23,763 nucleotides of DNA from an uncultured Phascolarctobacterium sp. (GCA_900544885.1 UQWU01000026.1:1-23763); one strand, 5' to 3'. Positions 16,910-23,763 are shown, counted from the first letter of the stretch. Program-made: numbers and translations. Notes: generated by a model not told the origin, from the letters alone.

Positions 16910-17122
16910 ATGAAGAAAATGACAGCAGTATTTTTATTAGCAGCAGTAATATCAGCTATGGCTGGCACTGCCTTCGCCGCTTTTTGCGGGTATTGTTGCG
17001 TCTTTTATCGCTGCTATCCTAAGCAAAGACAGGAGCAGTCTAATAATAATTATAGTCATGATAATGGCCATCATCATAACCGTCATCATGGAGAGGATTT
17101 CCACAAATATTGTAATTATTAA
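16910..17122 (+). CDS. Small secreted Cys- and His-rich protein, function unknown
   Basis: A 70-residue protein with a clear Sec signal peptide: MKK, a hydrophobic core, and a predicted cut after AFA at residue 23. The mature part of about 47 residues holds five cysteines (26, 29, 30, 35, 68) and seven histidines, clustered as HHHNRHH around 54-60, with Asn and Gln in between. The start is supported by AAAGGTGA ahead of ATG 16910. It lies 16 bases after recO and is followed by a terminator-like hairpin, so it may be the last gene of the cluster. The composition suggests metal binding in the periplasm or at the surface; that is inference, and I do not recognise the family. Confidence 0.65.
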   Translation: MKKMTAVFLLAAVISAMAGTAFAAFCGYCCVFYRCYPKQRQEQSNNNYSHDNGHHHNRHHGEDFHKYCNY

Positions 17123-17154
17123 GCAGTAAACCAGCGTTGTCTTAGAAAATTTTT

Positions 17155-17209
17155 CAGAGCAGTATTTCTTGTTGCAGTTAGCAGTTGAGGTACTGCTCTG
17201 TTTGTATTT
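17155..17209 (+). terminator. Terminator-like hairpin after the Cys/His-rich gene
   Basis: Perfect 10-bp stem CAGAGCAGTA (17155-17164) with TACTGCTCTG (17191-17200), a 26-base loop and a T-rich tail (TTTGTATTT). It is placed 33 bases after the small gene and 30 before the DpnI-like pseudogene. Confidence 0.55.
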
Positions 17210-17238
17210 GAAGGAAAAGACGCAGGTGAAATGATGAA

Positions 17239-18010
17239 ATGAATTTATATATGGATATAGGCCTTGCCGCAACATATAAAAGCAATTCCCAAAAAATTCG
17301 TATGCTTAGTGAAAGCTGGGTCTATCAAAACGGGTTCTGCCCTTATTGCGGTATGGAGTATCTAGAGCATTTTCGTAACAATGCACCGGTAGCCGATTTT
17401 TACTGTCCGTAATGTGCCGAGGAATATGAGCTGAAAAGTAAAAATGGTTCACTTAACAGTAAAATTAGCGATGGTGCTTATGTGAAGATGATTGAACGGA
17501 TTCAGGCAGTGAATAATCCGAATTTTTTCTTTTTACAGTATGCTAAGCCTAGCTTGCTTGTGGAAAATTTTTTCATTGTGCCGAAGCATTTTTTTTCTAC
17601 CGGAGTTAATCGAAAAGCGCAAGCCTTTAGCGGCAACAGCTCAACGTGTCAACTGGGTAGGCTGTAATATTTTGCTTAGAGATATTCCGCAGAACGGGCG
17701 AATTTATATAGTGCATAACGGTGTAGAGCAGCCTAAGGCAGAGGTTATGCGTCGTTTTGCTGCTACACTTTTTATTGCTGACTATAATTTGCCTGCACGT
17801 GGCTGGATTTTGGATGTACTCCATTGTCTTAATCATATTGAAGCTAAGAATTTTACTCTTAAAGATATTTATGCTTATGAAAGCTTTTTAGCTGCGAAGC
17901 ATCCACAGAATCATTATATTCAAGCGAAAATTCGTCAGCAGCTGCAACTATTGCGTGATAAGGGTTTGTTAGAGTTTTGCGGTAATGGTAGCTACAAAAA
18001 GAATTTCTAA
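17239..18010 (+). pseudogene. DpnI-like restriction endonuclease, broken by a stop and a frameshift
   Basis: DpnI cuts GATC only when its adenine is methylated. Reading through two lesions gives about 256 codons; DpnI has 254. The N-terminus YKSNSQKIRMLSESWVY and the catalytic region PVADFYC..C..YELKSK align with DpnI at the same numbering: Asp53, Glu64, Lys66, and zinc cysteines 34, 37, 56, 59. Lesion one is TAA at codon 58 (17410-17412), between Cys56 and Cys59 and before Glu64. Lesion two is in an eight-T run (17589-17596): removing one T joins FIVPKHFF to the +1 frame LPELIEKRKPLAATAQ, which continues to a complete winged-helix end (IRQQLQLLRDK) at 18010. AGGTGA at 17224-17229 precedes the ATG. 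No adenine methyltransferase gene is nearby. Confidence 0.88.
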
Positions 18011-18039
18011 AGTTTTAACTTTTATCATATCAGGAAATC

Positions 18040-18068
18040 TTGACAAACGCTTATTAGTTTTATATACT
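18040..18068 (+). promoter_or_regulatory. Strong sigma-A promoter for glyQS
   Basis: Consensus TTGACA (18040-18045), an exact 17-base spacer and TATACT (18063-18068). It is the best promoter match in the window and lies just before the T-box leader. Confidence 0.85.
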
Positions 18069-18084
18069 ATTCACTAAGCTGAGA

Positions 18085-18290
18085 AGAAGAATAGTAATCT
18101 GCACAGCAAGCGAGCCGGGATGGTGTAAGCCGGTACAAGCAGATGAAGGCACTTTGGAGCTGAAAATACATATTGATTGAGGCGGGCTGCAATTTGCAGT
18201 CAAGCAGGGTGGAACCGCGGAGTTCGTAATTCATAGCATCTCCGTCCCTGTAACAAATAAAAGTTACAGGGACGCGGATGCTTTTTCGTT
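18085..18290 (+). promoter_or_regulatory. Glycine T-box riboswitch leader
   Basis: Senses uncharged tRNA-Gly and lets transcription continue into glyQS when glycine charging is low. The T-box core GGGTGGAACCGCGG is at 18207-18220. Stem I spans about 18090-18160 and contains the specifier-loop segment GAAGGCACTTTGGAGC, with glycine codon GGC at 18148-18150, which agrees with the downstream genes. A competing terminator follows at 18236. The specifier position is read by eye from the usual arrangement of glyQS leaders. Confidence 0.92.
18236..18289 (+). terminator. T-box regulated terminator
   Basis: Long hairpin pairing GCATC..CGTCCCTGTAAC (18236-18254) with GTTACAGGGACG..GGATGC (18263-18281). 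It has two mismatches, an AAATAAAA loop and a tail TTTTTCGTTTTT. Its 5' arm follows the T-box core, as required for the terminator/antiterminator switch. Confidence 0.85.
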
Positions 18291-18361
18291 TTTAGAAAGC
18301 ATTTGGACGTAAAAGCACTTAAAAGTAAGCGTCTATGTAACCGAGATATAGGAGGCAGAAT

Positions 18362-19243
18362 ATGGACTTTCAAACAATTATTTTGAAACTGCAAAAATTC
18401 TGGGCTGGACAAAAATGCATTATGGCACAGCCCTATGACGTAGAAAAAGGTGCGGGCACTATGAACCCTTCCACCTTCCTGCGTGTACTTGGACCTGAAC
18501 CTTGGCGTGTGGCTTATGTAGAGCCTTCCCGCCGTCCGGCAGATGGCCGTTATGGCGATAACCCGAACCGTCTGTTCCAACATCATCAATTCCAAGTTAT
18601 CGTTAAACCTTCCCCGGAAAATATCCAAGAATTATATCTGAAAAGCTTGGCTGAACTGGGTATTCATCAAGAAGAACATGATATCCGCTTTGTAGAGGAT
18701 AACTGGGAATCTCCGACTCTGGGTGCGTGGGGCCTGGGATGGGAAGTATGGCTGGATGGTATGGAAATTACTCAATTCACCTATTTCCAACAAGTAGGCG
18801 GCATTGATGTAAAACCTGTTACTGTAGAAATTACCTATGGTTTGGAACGTTTGGCTATGTATATCCAAGGCGTTGAAAACGTTTTCGATATCAAATGGGT
18901 TGATGATATTACCTATGGCGATGTTTTCCACACTAACGAAGTAGAACAATCCTACTACAATTTCCAAGTTGCTGATACTGCTCTGTTATTTGAGCTGTTT
19001 GATAAATATGAAGCAGAAGCTAAACGTGTTATTGAGTTGGGCTATATCCGTCCTGCTTATGACTACGTTCTGAAATGCTCTCATACCTTTAACTTGTTAG
19101 ATTCCCGTGGAGCTATCAGTGTTAGCGAACGTACTGCTTATATCGGCCGTGTTCGTGCTATGGCTCGTCTGTGTGCGGCAGCTTATGTAGAACAACGTGA
19201 ACAAATGGGCTTCCCGCTGCTGAAGAAAGGGGAGAATAAATAA
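18362..19243 (+). CDS. glyQ: Glycine-tRNA ligase alpha subunit
   Basis: Catalytic subunit of the bacterial alpha2beta2 glycyl-tRNA synthetase, which charges tRNA-Gly. The protein is 293 residues, the normal size. The class II core is recognisable by the near-invariant FWAGQKCIMAQPYDVEKGAG start, PSRRPADGRYGDNPNR (about 59-74) and GLERLAMY (motif 3 region, near 161). AGGAGG lies 7-8 bases before the ATG. The stop overlaps the glyS start by one base (TAATG). Glutamine is encoded almost only by CAA (I saw one CAG), unlike the upstream genes. Confidence 0.97.
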   Translation: MDFQTIILKLQKFWAGQKCIMAQPYDVEKGAGTMNPSTFLRVLGPEPWRVAYVEPSRRPADGRYGDNPNRLFQHHQFQVIVKPSPENIQELYLKSLAELGIHQEEHDIRFVEDNWESPTLGAWGLGWEVWLDGMEITQFTYFQQVGGIDVKPVTVEITYGLERLAMYIQGVENVFDIKWVDDITYGDVFHTNEVEQSYYNFQVADTALLFELFDKYEAEAKRVIELGYIRPAYDYVLKCSHTFNLLDSRGAISVSERTAYIGRVRAMARLCAAAYVEQREQMGFPLLKKGENK

Positions 19244-21414
19244 TGGAAAAATTACTTTTTGAAATCGGTACTGAGGAAATGCCGGCTAACTTTATGCCCG
19301 GTATTCTTGCACAATTAAAAGAACTGGCTGAAAAGAAAATGACCGAATTGCGTATTCCTTTCGAGGCTGTACGCGTTTACGGCACTCCGCGTCGTATGAC
19401 ATTTATCGCTGATGGTGTTGCTGAAGCTCAAGCTGATAGTACTGTTGAAGCTAAAGGTCCTTCTGCGAAAATCGCTTTCGTTAACGGCTCTCCGTCTAAG
19501 GCTGCTCTGGGATTTGCTCGTGGTCAAGGCGTTGACGTTAAAGATTTGGTTGTTCGTGATAATTATGTTTTCGCTGTTAAACATCTGGAAGGTGCACCGG
19601 TTAAAGATTTACTGCCGGGCTTACTGATGGACATTTTAACTAGCCTGAACTTCCCGAAAAATATGCGTTGGGCAGATCATGAATTCAAATTCGTTCGTCC
19701 TATTCGTTGGCTGGTAGCTCTGTTCGGCAACGAAGTTGTTCCTGTAGAAATTACCGGCGTTAAATCCGGCAAATTCAGCCGTGGTCATCGTTTCCTGCGT
19801 GCTTCTGCTGTTGATGCAGCTAAAGGCCACAGCTCCTTCACTGATGCAGCTAAAGAACTGTTCAGCACTGCTGCAACTAAAGTTAAAAATACTGTTGCTT
19901 CTGCTGTTATCGGCACTTATGGTGCGGTAGAAATTCCTAATGCTGATGCTTACGAAAAAACTTTGTATGATAATTTCGTTATGGTTGACCAAGATGCTCG
20001 CCGTGAACTGATTCGTCAACAAGTAACCGAATTGGCTGAAATTGAAGGCGGTCATGCAGAAATTAAAGCAGATTTGTTGGAAGAAGTTAACTATCTGGTT
20101 GAATGGCCGACTGCTCTGTGTGGCAGATTCGATGAAAAATTCCTCAGCCTGCCTAAAGAATGCATTATCACTCCGATGCGTGAACATCAACGTTATTTCC
20201 CTGTTCTGGCTGAAGACGGCACTTTGCTGAATAAATTCATTACCGTACGTAACGGTGGTAAGGAACATCTGGAAATCGTTGCTCATGGTAACGAACGTGT
20301 ACTGCGTGCTCGTTTGAGCGATGCTGAATTCTTCTTCAATGAAGACCGTAAACAAACCTTGGCTGACCGTTTGGAAAAACTGAAAACTGTTTCTTTCCAA
20401 GAAGGCTTAGGCAATATGAATGATAAGAGCAACCGTCTTGTTCAAGCTGCCGATATGCTGGCAATGGCTATGAACGCTAAGGTTGACAAAGAAAAATTAG
20501 ACCGTACCGCACTGCTGTGCAAATGCGACTTAGTAACCGGCATGGTTATCGAATTCACCGAATTACAAGGTGTAATGGGCAGAGAATATGCTAAATTAGA
20601 TGGCGAAGCTCCGGAAGTTGCACTGGGTATTTTCGAACATTATCTGCCGCGTTTTGCAGGTGATGAACTGCCCTCTACTGATATCGGCCGCATTGTAGGC
20701 ATTGCCGACAAACTGGATAATATTTGTGCTACTTTTAGCCGCGGCCTGGCTCCGACCGGTTCTCAAGATCCGTACGCACTGCGCCGTCAAGCACTGGGTA
20801 TCATCAACATCATCCTGGCTGCTAACTATCATGTACCGATGTACAAACTGATTGCAGGTGCTTTGTATCTGCTACACATTACTCCGGAAAATACTGGTAA
20901 ACTTGTTCCGCAAATCGGTGAATTCTTAAAACAACGTCTGCGTAACCTGCTGATTGACCAAGGTATCCGTTATGACGTTATCGACGCTGTTTTAGCTGAT
21001 GACCGCAACGATGACTTTGCTGACATTTACAAACGTGCTGTAGCACTGAATAAATTTGTTGCTAGCGAAGAAGCTCCGGCACTGTTGCAAGCAGCTACCC
21101 GTGTAGCAAACCTGTGCAAGAAAATCGAAGAAGAAACTGCTATCAATCCGCAACTGTTTGAAGTGGAAGCAGAAAAAGAACTCCATGCTGCAGCAATCGC
21201 TTCCAGCAAAGAAGTTCTGGCTGCAACTGTTGCTTATGACTATGCAGCAGTTCTGACAGAAGCAGTTAAACTGGTTGCTCCGATTAACAAATTCTTTGAT
21301 GATGTTATGGTTATGGCTGACGATGCACGTGTTAAAAACAACCGTCTGGCATTGCTCTCCGCTGTTAAAGACATCACCCACGCTGTCGGCGATTTGAACG
21401 CTATCGTACAATAA
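19243..21414 (+). CDS. glyS: Glycine-tRNA ligase beta subunit
   Basis: tRNA-recognition subunit partnering GlyQ. The protein is 723 residues, about 30 more than the roughly 690 usual in Firmicutes. It begins with the family start LLFEIGTEEMPA, has the B3/B4-like N-terminal region, the HD-like central domain (near SRLVQAADMLA and VGIADKLDNI) and a C-terminal anticodon-binding domain (about 600-715). The extra length comes from an Ala/Lys-rich, probably helical insert at about residues 188-228, between GHRFL and the IPNADAYEKTL segment. It starts on the last base of glyQ. I saw no CAG glutamine codons. A UUCG-capped terminator follows. Confidence 0.96.
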   Translation: MEKLLFEIGTEEMPANFMPGILAQLKELAEKKMTELRIPFEAVRVYGTPRRMTFIADGVAEAQADSTVEAKGPSAKIAFVNGSPSKAALGFARGQGVDVKDLVVRDNYVFAVKHLEGAPVKDLLPGLLMDILTSLNFPKNMRWADHEFKFVRPIRWLVALFGNEVVPVEITGVKSGKFSRGHRFLRASAVDAAKGHSSFTDAAKELFSTAATKVKNTVASAVIGTYGAVEIPNADAYEKTLYDNFVMVDQDARRELIRQQVTELAEIEGGHAEIKADLLEEVNYLVEWPTALCGRFDEKFLSLPKECIITPMREHQRYFPVLAEDGTLLNKFITVRNGGKEHLEIVAHGNERVLRARLSDAEFFFNEDRKQTLADRLEKLKTVSFQEGLGNMNDKSNRLVQAADMLAMAMNAKVDKEKLDRTALLCKCDLVTGMVIEFTELQGVMGREYAKLDGEAPEVALGIFEHYLPRFAGDELPSTDIGRIVGIADKLDNICATFSRGLAPTGSQDPYALRRQALGIINIILAANYHVPMYKLIAGALYLLHITPENTGKLVPQIGEFLKQRLRNLLIDQGIRYDVIDAVLADDRNDDFADIYKRAVALNKFVASEEAPALLQAATRVANLCKKIEEETAINPQLFEVEAEKELHAAAIASSKEVLAATVAYDYAAVLTEAVKLVAPINKFFDDVMVMADDARVKNNRLALLSAVKDITHAVGDLNAIVQ

Positions 21415-21466
21415 TTATTATTGAGATAGCCCGACGCTAAAGGCTTACTTAAATTAGCATTATATG

Positions 21467-21496
21467 AACAGCACAGCTTCGGCTGTGCTGTTTTGC
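21467..21496 (+). terminator. Terminator of the glyQS operon
   Basis: Perfect 11-bp stem AACAGCACAGC / GCTGTGCTGTT (21467-21477 with 21482-21492) with a TTCG tetraloop and a T-rich tail, 52 bases after the glyS stop. Confidence 0.85.
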
Positions 21497-21516
21497 TTTC
21501 TCTGCACCGCGGAACG

Positions 21517-21525
21517 TGGTATAAT
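21517..21525 (+). promoter_or_regulatory. Extended -10 promoter for the 125-residue protein and rlmD
   Basis: TGGTATAAT, an extended -10 with a perfect TATAAT, placed 40 bases before the ATG at 21566. The -35 position (21497-21502) has no good match. It follows the glyQS terminator, so a new transcript is expected here. Confidence 0.6.
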
Positions 21526-21565
21526 CTAATAAAATAAGCAGTGATGAATAAATGGAGGGGGTAAT

Positions 21566-21943
21566 ATGGGTTATTGTTCAGATATAGGCATCAGCTTGTT
21601 AAAAAAAGATTTCCTCAGCTTACAAAAGCAGGCTGAGGTAAAGTTGGATAAGTGTGCTTATACTAATTTTTGTATTCTGCTGCAAAATGCACGGATTCAG
21701 CAAAGCAGCGGCAGGATTTCTCTGACAAGCTTAGAAACAGAGCAATTTGTTTCTCTGGTGCTAGAGAACGAGAAGTGGTATACTGATTCTTTACCAGAGA
21801 TTTCCTTTATCCATAAATTTCTTTATGAGCTTCAAGCACCTAAAGATTATATTGAAATAGGCGAAGATTTCGAGCATAATGTAGTACATTTTTGTGATAT
21901 CGGTAAGATAAATCTCATTAGGAAAATAGATTTTGCAGAGTGA
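21566..21943 (+). CDS. Hypothetical protein, unknown function
   Basis: A soluble 125-residue protein with no signal peptide or membrane helix, opening with MGYCSDIGISLLKKDF. The start is well supported by GGAGGGGG 6 bases before the ATG and an extended -10 promoter upstream. The sequence alternates predicted helix (about 9-40, 55-70) and strand-like segments, with an acidic C-terminal part containing EIGEDFEHN. MGY-x-SD starts occur in small uncharacterised proteins of phages and mobile elements, by recollection only; I cannot name the family. It lies 45 bases before rlmD and is probably co-transcribed with it. Confidence 0.75.
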   Translation: MGYCSDIGISLLKKDFLSLQKQAEVKLDKCAYTNFCILLQNARIQQSSGRISLTSLETEQFVSLVLENEKWYTDSLPEISFIHKFLYELQAPKDYIEIGEDFEHNVVHFCDIGKINLIRKIDFAE

Positions 21944-21988
21944 TTAGGTAGCGGAATAACGTAAATAAGAAAAGGAGCGTGTACATAG

Positions 21989-23371
21989 ATGAAAATACAA
22001 ATTCCTGTTAAACAGGGAGATATTATTTCTTTAGACATTAATGGATTAGGTAGTAGCGGCGAGGGTGTAGGCAAATATGAAGGCTTTACTGTATTCGTTA
22101 AGGGAGCTTTACCAACCGAAACTGTCAGTGTAAAAATAACTTTAGTAAAGAAAAGTTATGCTGTAGGTGCATTACAGGAGATTATCAAGACCTCGGCTGA
22201 GCGTGTAGAGCCTGCGTGTCCTGTATATAAAGAATGTGGCGGCTGTCAATTGCAGCATTTGAGTTATGCAGGTCAGCTGGCTGCTAAACGTGAGCAGGTG
22301 CAAGCTGCCTTGGCACGTATCGGTCATCTGGATGTAGAGGTTTTGCCGGTATTAGGTGCAGCTAACCCTTGGAATTATCGCAATAAAATGCAGTTTCCGG
22401 CAGCAATGGATGCAGAAGGTATTTTGAACATCGGCTGCTATGCTACTGCCACTCATAGCGTTATCGACACCGAAAACTGCCTGATCCAGAAGAAAGCTAA
22501 TAATGAAATAGTGCTCACCGTACGCAAATGGATGCAACATTTTGGTATTAGCGCATATAATGAAAAAACAGGCAAGGGACTTGTGCGTCATGTTATGGGA
22601 CGTGTAGGCGTCCATAGCGGTGAAACCATGGCAGTAATTATTACCTCTGAATACGACATCCCTCATCGCCGCGTTTTAATCGAATGGCTGAAAAAGCACG
22701 TTCCCGGACTGACTGCTATTATTCAAAATATTAATAAAAAGAACACTAATATTGTTATGGGTAATAAAACCAGAGTTATTTACGGTAATCCGTCCATAAA
22801 AGATAGCTTAGGTGCTTTAAATTTCAATATTTCTGCCCAGTCATTTTTCCAAGTAAACAGCGAACAAGCAGAAAAATTATATAATAAAGCTTTAGAATTT
22901 GCTGCTTTATCCGGAAATGAAACAGTTGTCGACGTTTATTGCGGTACAGGCACCATTTCCTTATATTTAGCTAAACATGCACAAAAAGTATACGGTATTG
23001 AAATCGTAGCCCCTGCCATTGACGACGCTAAGAAAAATGCGGAAGAAAACGGCTGTAAGAATGCCGAGTTTATTTTAGGCGATGCAGCAGTGGAGCTGCC
23101 TAAATTGTTAAATGGCGGTGTACAGCCGGATGTAATTATCGTCGACCCTCCACGTGCAGGATGTGAAGAAAAGGTTTTGGCTGCCATGGCTAGAGTTGAG
23201 CCACAACGTATCGTGTACGTATCCTGCAATCCTGCTTCTTTAGCTAGAGATTTGCATTATTTAGAAGAGCATGGGTATAAAACACTTATTGTGCAGCCTG
23301 TGGATATGTTCCCGATGACAAGCCATGTGGAAACTGTAGTATTGATGTCAAAGGTGAACCCAGGCAAGTAA
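21989..23371 (+). CDS. rlmD: 23S rRNA (uracil-5-)-methyltransferase, RlmD/RumA type
   Basis: SAM-dependent enzyme that makes 5-methyluridine in 23S rRNA; Firmicute members can modify two positions (RlmCD), so exact specificity is open. The protein is 460 residues. A TRAM domain (about 4-65) is followed by four iron-sulfur cysteines: Cys77, Cys83 and Cys86 in CPVYKECGGC, plus Cys164. The SAM motif is DVYCGTGT (315-322). DPPRAG (386-391) and the catalytic Cys413 in VYVSCNPASLARDL follow. AAAAGGAG precedes the ATG by about 11 bases, and a strong terminator follows the gene. Confidence 0.92.
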   Translation: MKIQIPVKQGDIISLDINGLGSSGEGVGKYEGFTVFVKGALPTETVSVKITLVKKSYAVGALQEIIKTSAERVEPACPVYKECGGCQLQHLSYAGQLAAKREQVQAALARIGHLDVEVLPVLGAANPWNYRNKMQFPAAMDAEGILNIGCYATATHSVIDTENCLIQKKANNEIVLTVRKWMQHFGISAYNEKTGKGLVRHVMGRVGVHSGETMAVIITSEYDIPHRRVLIEWLKKHVPGLTAIIQNINKKNTNIVMGNKTRVIYGNPSIKDSLGALNFNISAQSFFQVNSEQAEKLYNKALEFAALSGNETVVDVYCGTGTISLYLAKHAQKVYGIEIVAPAIDDAKKNAEENGCKNAEFILGDAAVELPKLLNGGVQPDVIIVDPPRAGCEEKVLAAMARVEPQRIVYVSCNPASLARDLHYLEEHGYKTLIVQPVDMFPMTSHVETVVLMSKVNPGK

Positions 23372-23388
23372 GAATAATGTGGTAAATT

Positions 23389-23449
23389 AAAGGCTTTTCA
23401 GAGAGCTATCGTTAATGACTACGATTAGTTGCTGGAAAGCCTTTTTTTT
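23389..23449 (+). terminator. Rho-independent terminator after rlmD
   Basis: 12-bp stem (23389-23400 with 23433-23444, one G-U pair), a 32-base loop and a run of eight T (23442-23449). It lies 17 bases after the stop. Confidence 0.85.
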
Positions 23450-23465
23450 ATATAGGAAATATTCG

Positions 23466-23559
23466 ATGGTTCATTGTAAAATGAAATTGCACACCTTGAA
23501 AACAGAATAAAAATGGTTCATTGTAAAATGAAATTGCACACCTTGAAAACAGAATAAAA
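23466..23559 (+). repeat. Two tandem copies of a 47-bp unit, plus a degenerate third start
   Basis: Copy 1 is 23466-23512 and copy 2 is 23513-23559; they are identical by eye. Each begins ATGGTTCATTGT, contains the imperfect palindrome TTCATTGTAAAATGAA and TTGCACACC, and ends in an A-rich stretch. At 23560 a third start, ATAGTCCATTGT, matches the first 12 bases at 10 positions and then diverges. The position just before an IS30-type transposase suggests that the unit holds the left terminal repeat of the element. Confidence 0.8.
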
Positions 23560-23763
23560 ATAGTCCATTGTGACCTCTTCATGTTAAAATTAAGCTACTA
23601 CACAAAACTTACAAGGAGGCAATCACAATGGACTATACTCAAGATACCACAAAACACACAAAAGGTAAACATTTTTCTTACGGTGACCGCAGAGAATTAC
23701 AGGGGATATTATCCAATAAATCTGTACGTTATTCTCTCCGCCAGTTGGCTAGACATTTTAATT
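23513..23763 (+). mobile_element. IS30-family insertion sequence, left end, cut by the window
   Basis: Contains a repeat-bearing left end and the start of an IS30-type transposase. The exact left boundary is uncertain because the 47-bp unit occurs twice; the element could start at 23466 or 23513. The right end, the other terminal repeat and the target duplication are beyond the window. Confidence 0.6.
23628..23763 (+). CDS. IS30-family transposase, N-terminal fragment (runs off the window)
   Basis: The visible 45 residues start MDYTQDTTKHTKGKHFSYGD, with AAGGAGG about 9 bases before ATG 23628. The KGKHFSYGDRRELQ stretch followed by a helix-turn-helix-like SVRYSLRQLARHFN resembles the N-terminal DNA-binding region of IS30-family transposases of Firmicutes. 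The catalytic DDE domain is outside the window, so whether the gene is intact cannot be judged. Confidence 0.7.
   Translation, partial: MDYTQDTTKHTKGKHFSYGDRRELQGILSNKSVRYSLRQLARHFN

Noticed and set aside
17230..17241. ATGATGAAATGA three-codon minigene overlapping the DpnI-like start
   Set aside because: Too short to support; probably chance in AT-rich DNA ahead of a pseudogene.
17410..17412. Recoding of the in-frame TAA in the DpnI-like gene (readthrough or a special amino acid)
   Set aside because: TAA is not the selenocysteine or pyrrolysine codon, no recoding element is visible, and the separate downstream frameshift points to decay.
17482..17667. Separate small gene starting at ATG 17482
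   Set aside because: It is the continuation of the DpnI-like reading frame after the TAA, ending in the out-of-frame tail past the T-run; there is no convincing ribosome site.
19636..20400. Long antisense open frame (254 codons) inside glyS
   Set aside because: It lies opposite a certain gene, has no ribosome site, and gives Phe/Gln/Asn-rich low-complexity protein. It arises because glyS uses GAA and CAA so heavily and avoids TTA, CTA and TCA.
23466..23559. CRISPR-like repeat array
   Set aside because: The 47-bp units are back to back with no spacers and no cas genes nearby; an IS end fits better.

Overview
The window looks like a chromosomal segment from a diderm Firmicute (class Negativicutes; a Phascolarctobacterium/Acidaminococcaceae-like genome is my guess). 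A glycine T-box riboswitch, AGGAGG-type ribosome sites and the phoH-ybeY-cdd-era-recO order point to Firmicutes. An RND efflux pump and an ArnT-like lipid glycosyltransferase point to an outer membrane with LPS. The lineage is inferred from gene content, not from a database comparison. All genes called are on the + strand.

Layout. 1-359: intergenic DNA with inverted hairpin repeats and a promoter. 411-4615: two-gene RND efflux operon (membrane-fusion protein and inner-membrane pump), with no outer-membrane channel gene in view. 4778-10131: apparent operon of RNase HIII, a YdjC/NaxD-type sugar deacetylase, a YbhN-type flippase-like membrane protein, a GalE-type epimerase and an ArnT-like GT39 glycosyltransferase, closed by a terminator. 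10323-11717: an alpha/beta hydrolase and a lipoprotein cyclophilin, each with its own promoter. 11813-16893: housekeeping cluster phoH, ybeY, cdd, era, a CorC/HlyC-type membrane protein, recO. 16910-17122: small secreted Cys/His-rich protein. 17239-18010: broken but full-length DpnI-like restriction endonuclease gene. 18040-21414: promoter, glycine T-box, glyQ and glyS. 21566-23371: an unknown 125-residue protein and an RlmD-type rRNA methyltransferase. 23466-23763: the start of an IS30-family insertion sequence, cut by the window end, preceded by a 47-bp tandem repeat.

How genes work together. The deacetylase, flippase-like protein, epimerase and ArnT homologue resemble a galactosamine (or other amino-sugar) lipid A modification pathway. 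In that pathway a UDP-sugar is epimerised, loaded on undecaprenyl phosphate, deacetylated, flipped and transferred to lipid A. The glycosyltransferase that would load the carrier is not in the window. The phoH-recO block serves rRNA maturation, ribosome assembly and repair. The glyQS operon is controlled by uncharged tRNA-Gly.

Most notable observations: the DpnI-like gene with an in-frame TAA between two zinc-ligand cysteines plus a frameshift in an eight-T run; the envelope-sugar cassette; a CorC-family gene whose best start is ATC; an insertion in GlyS; and an abrupt switch to CAA glutamine codons in glyQS.
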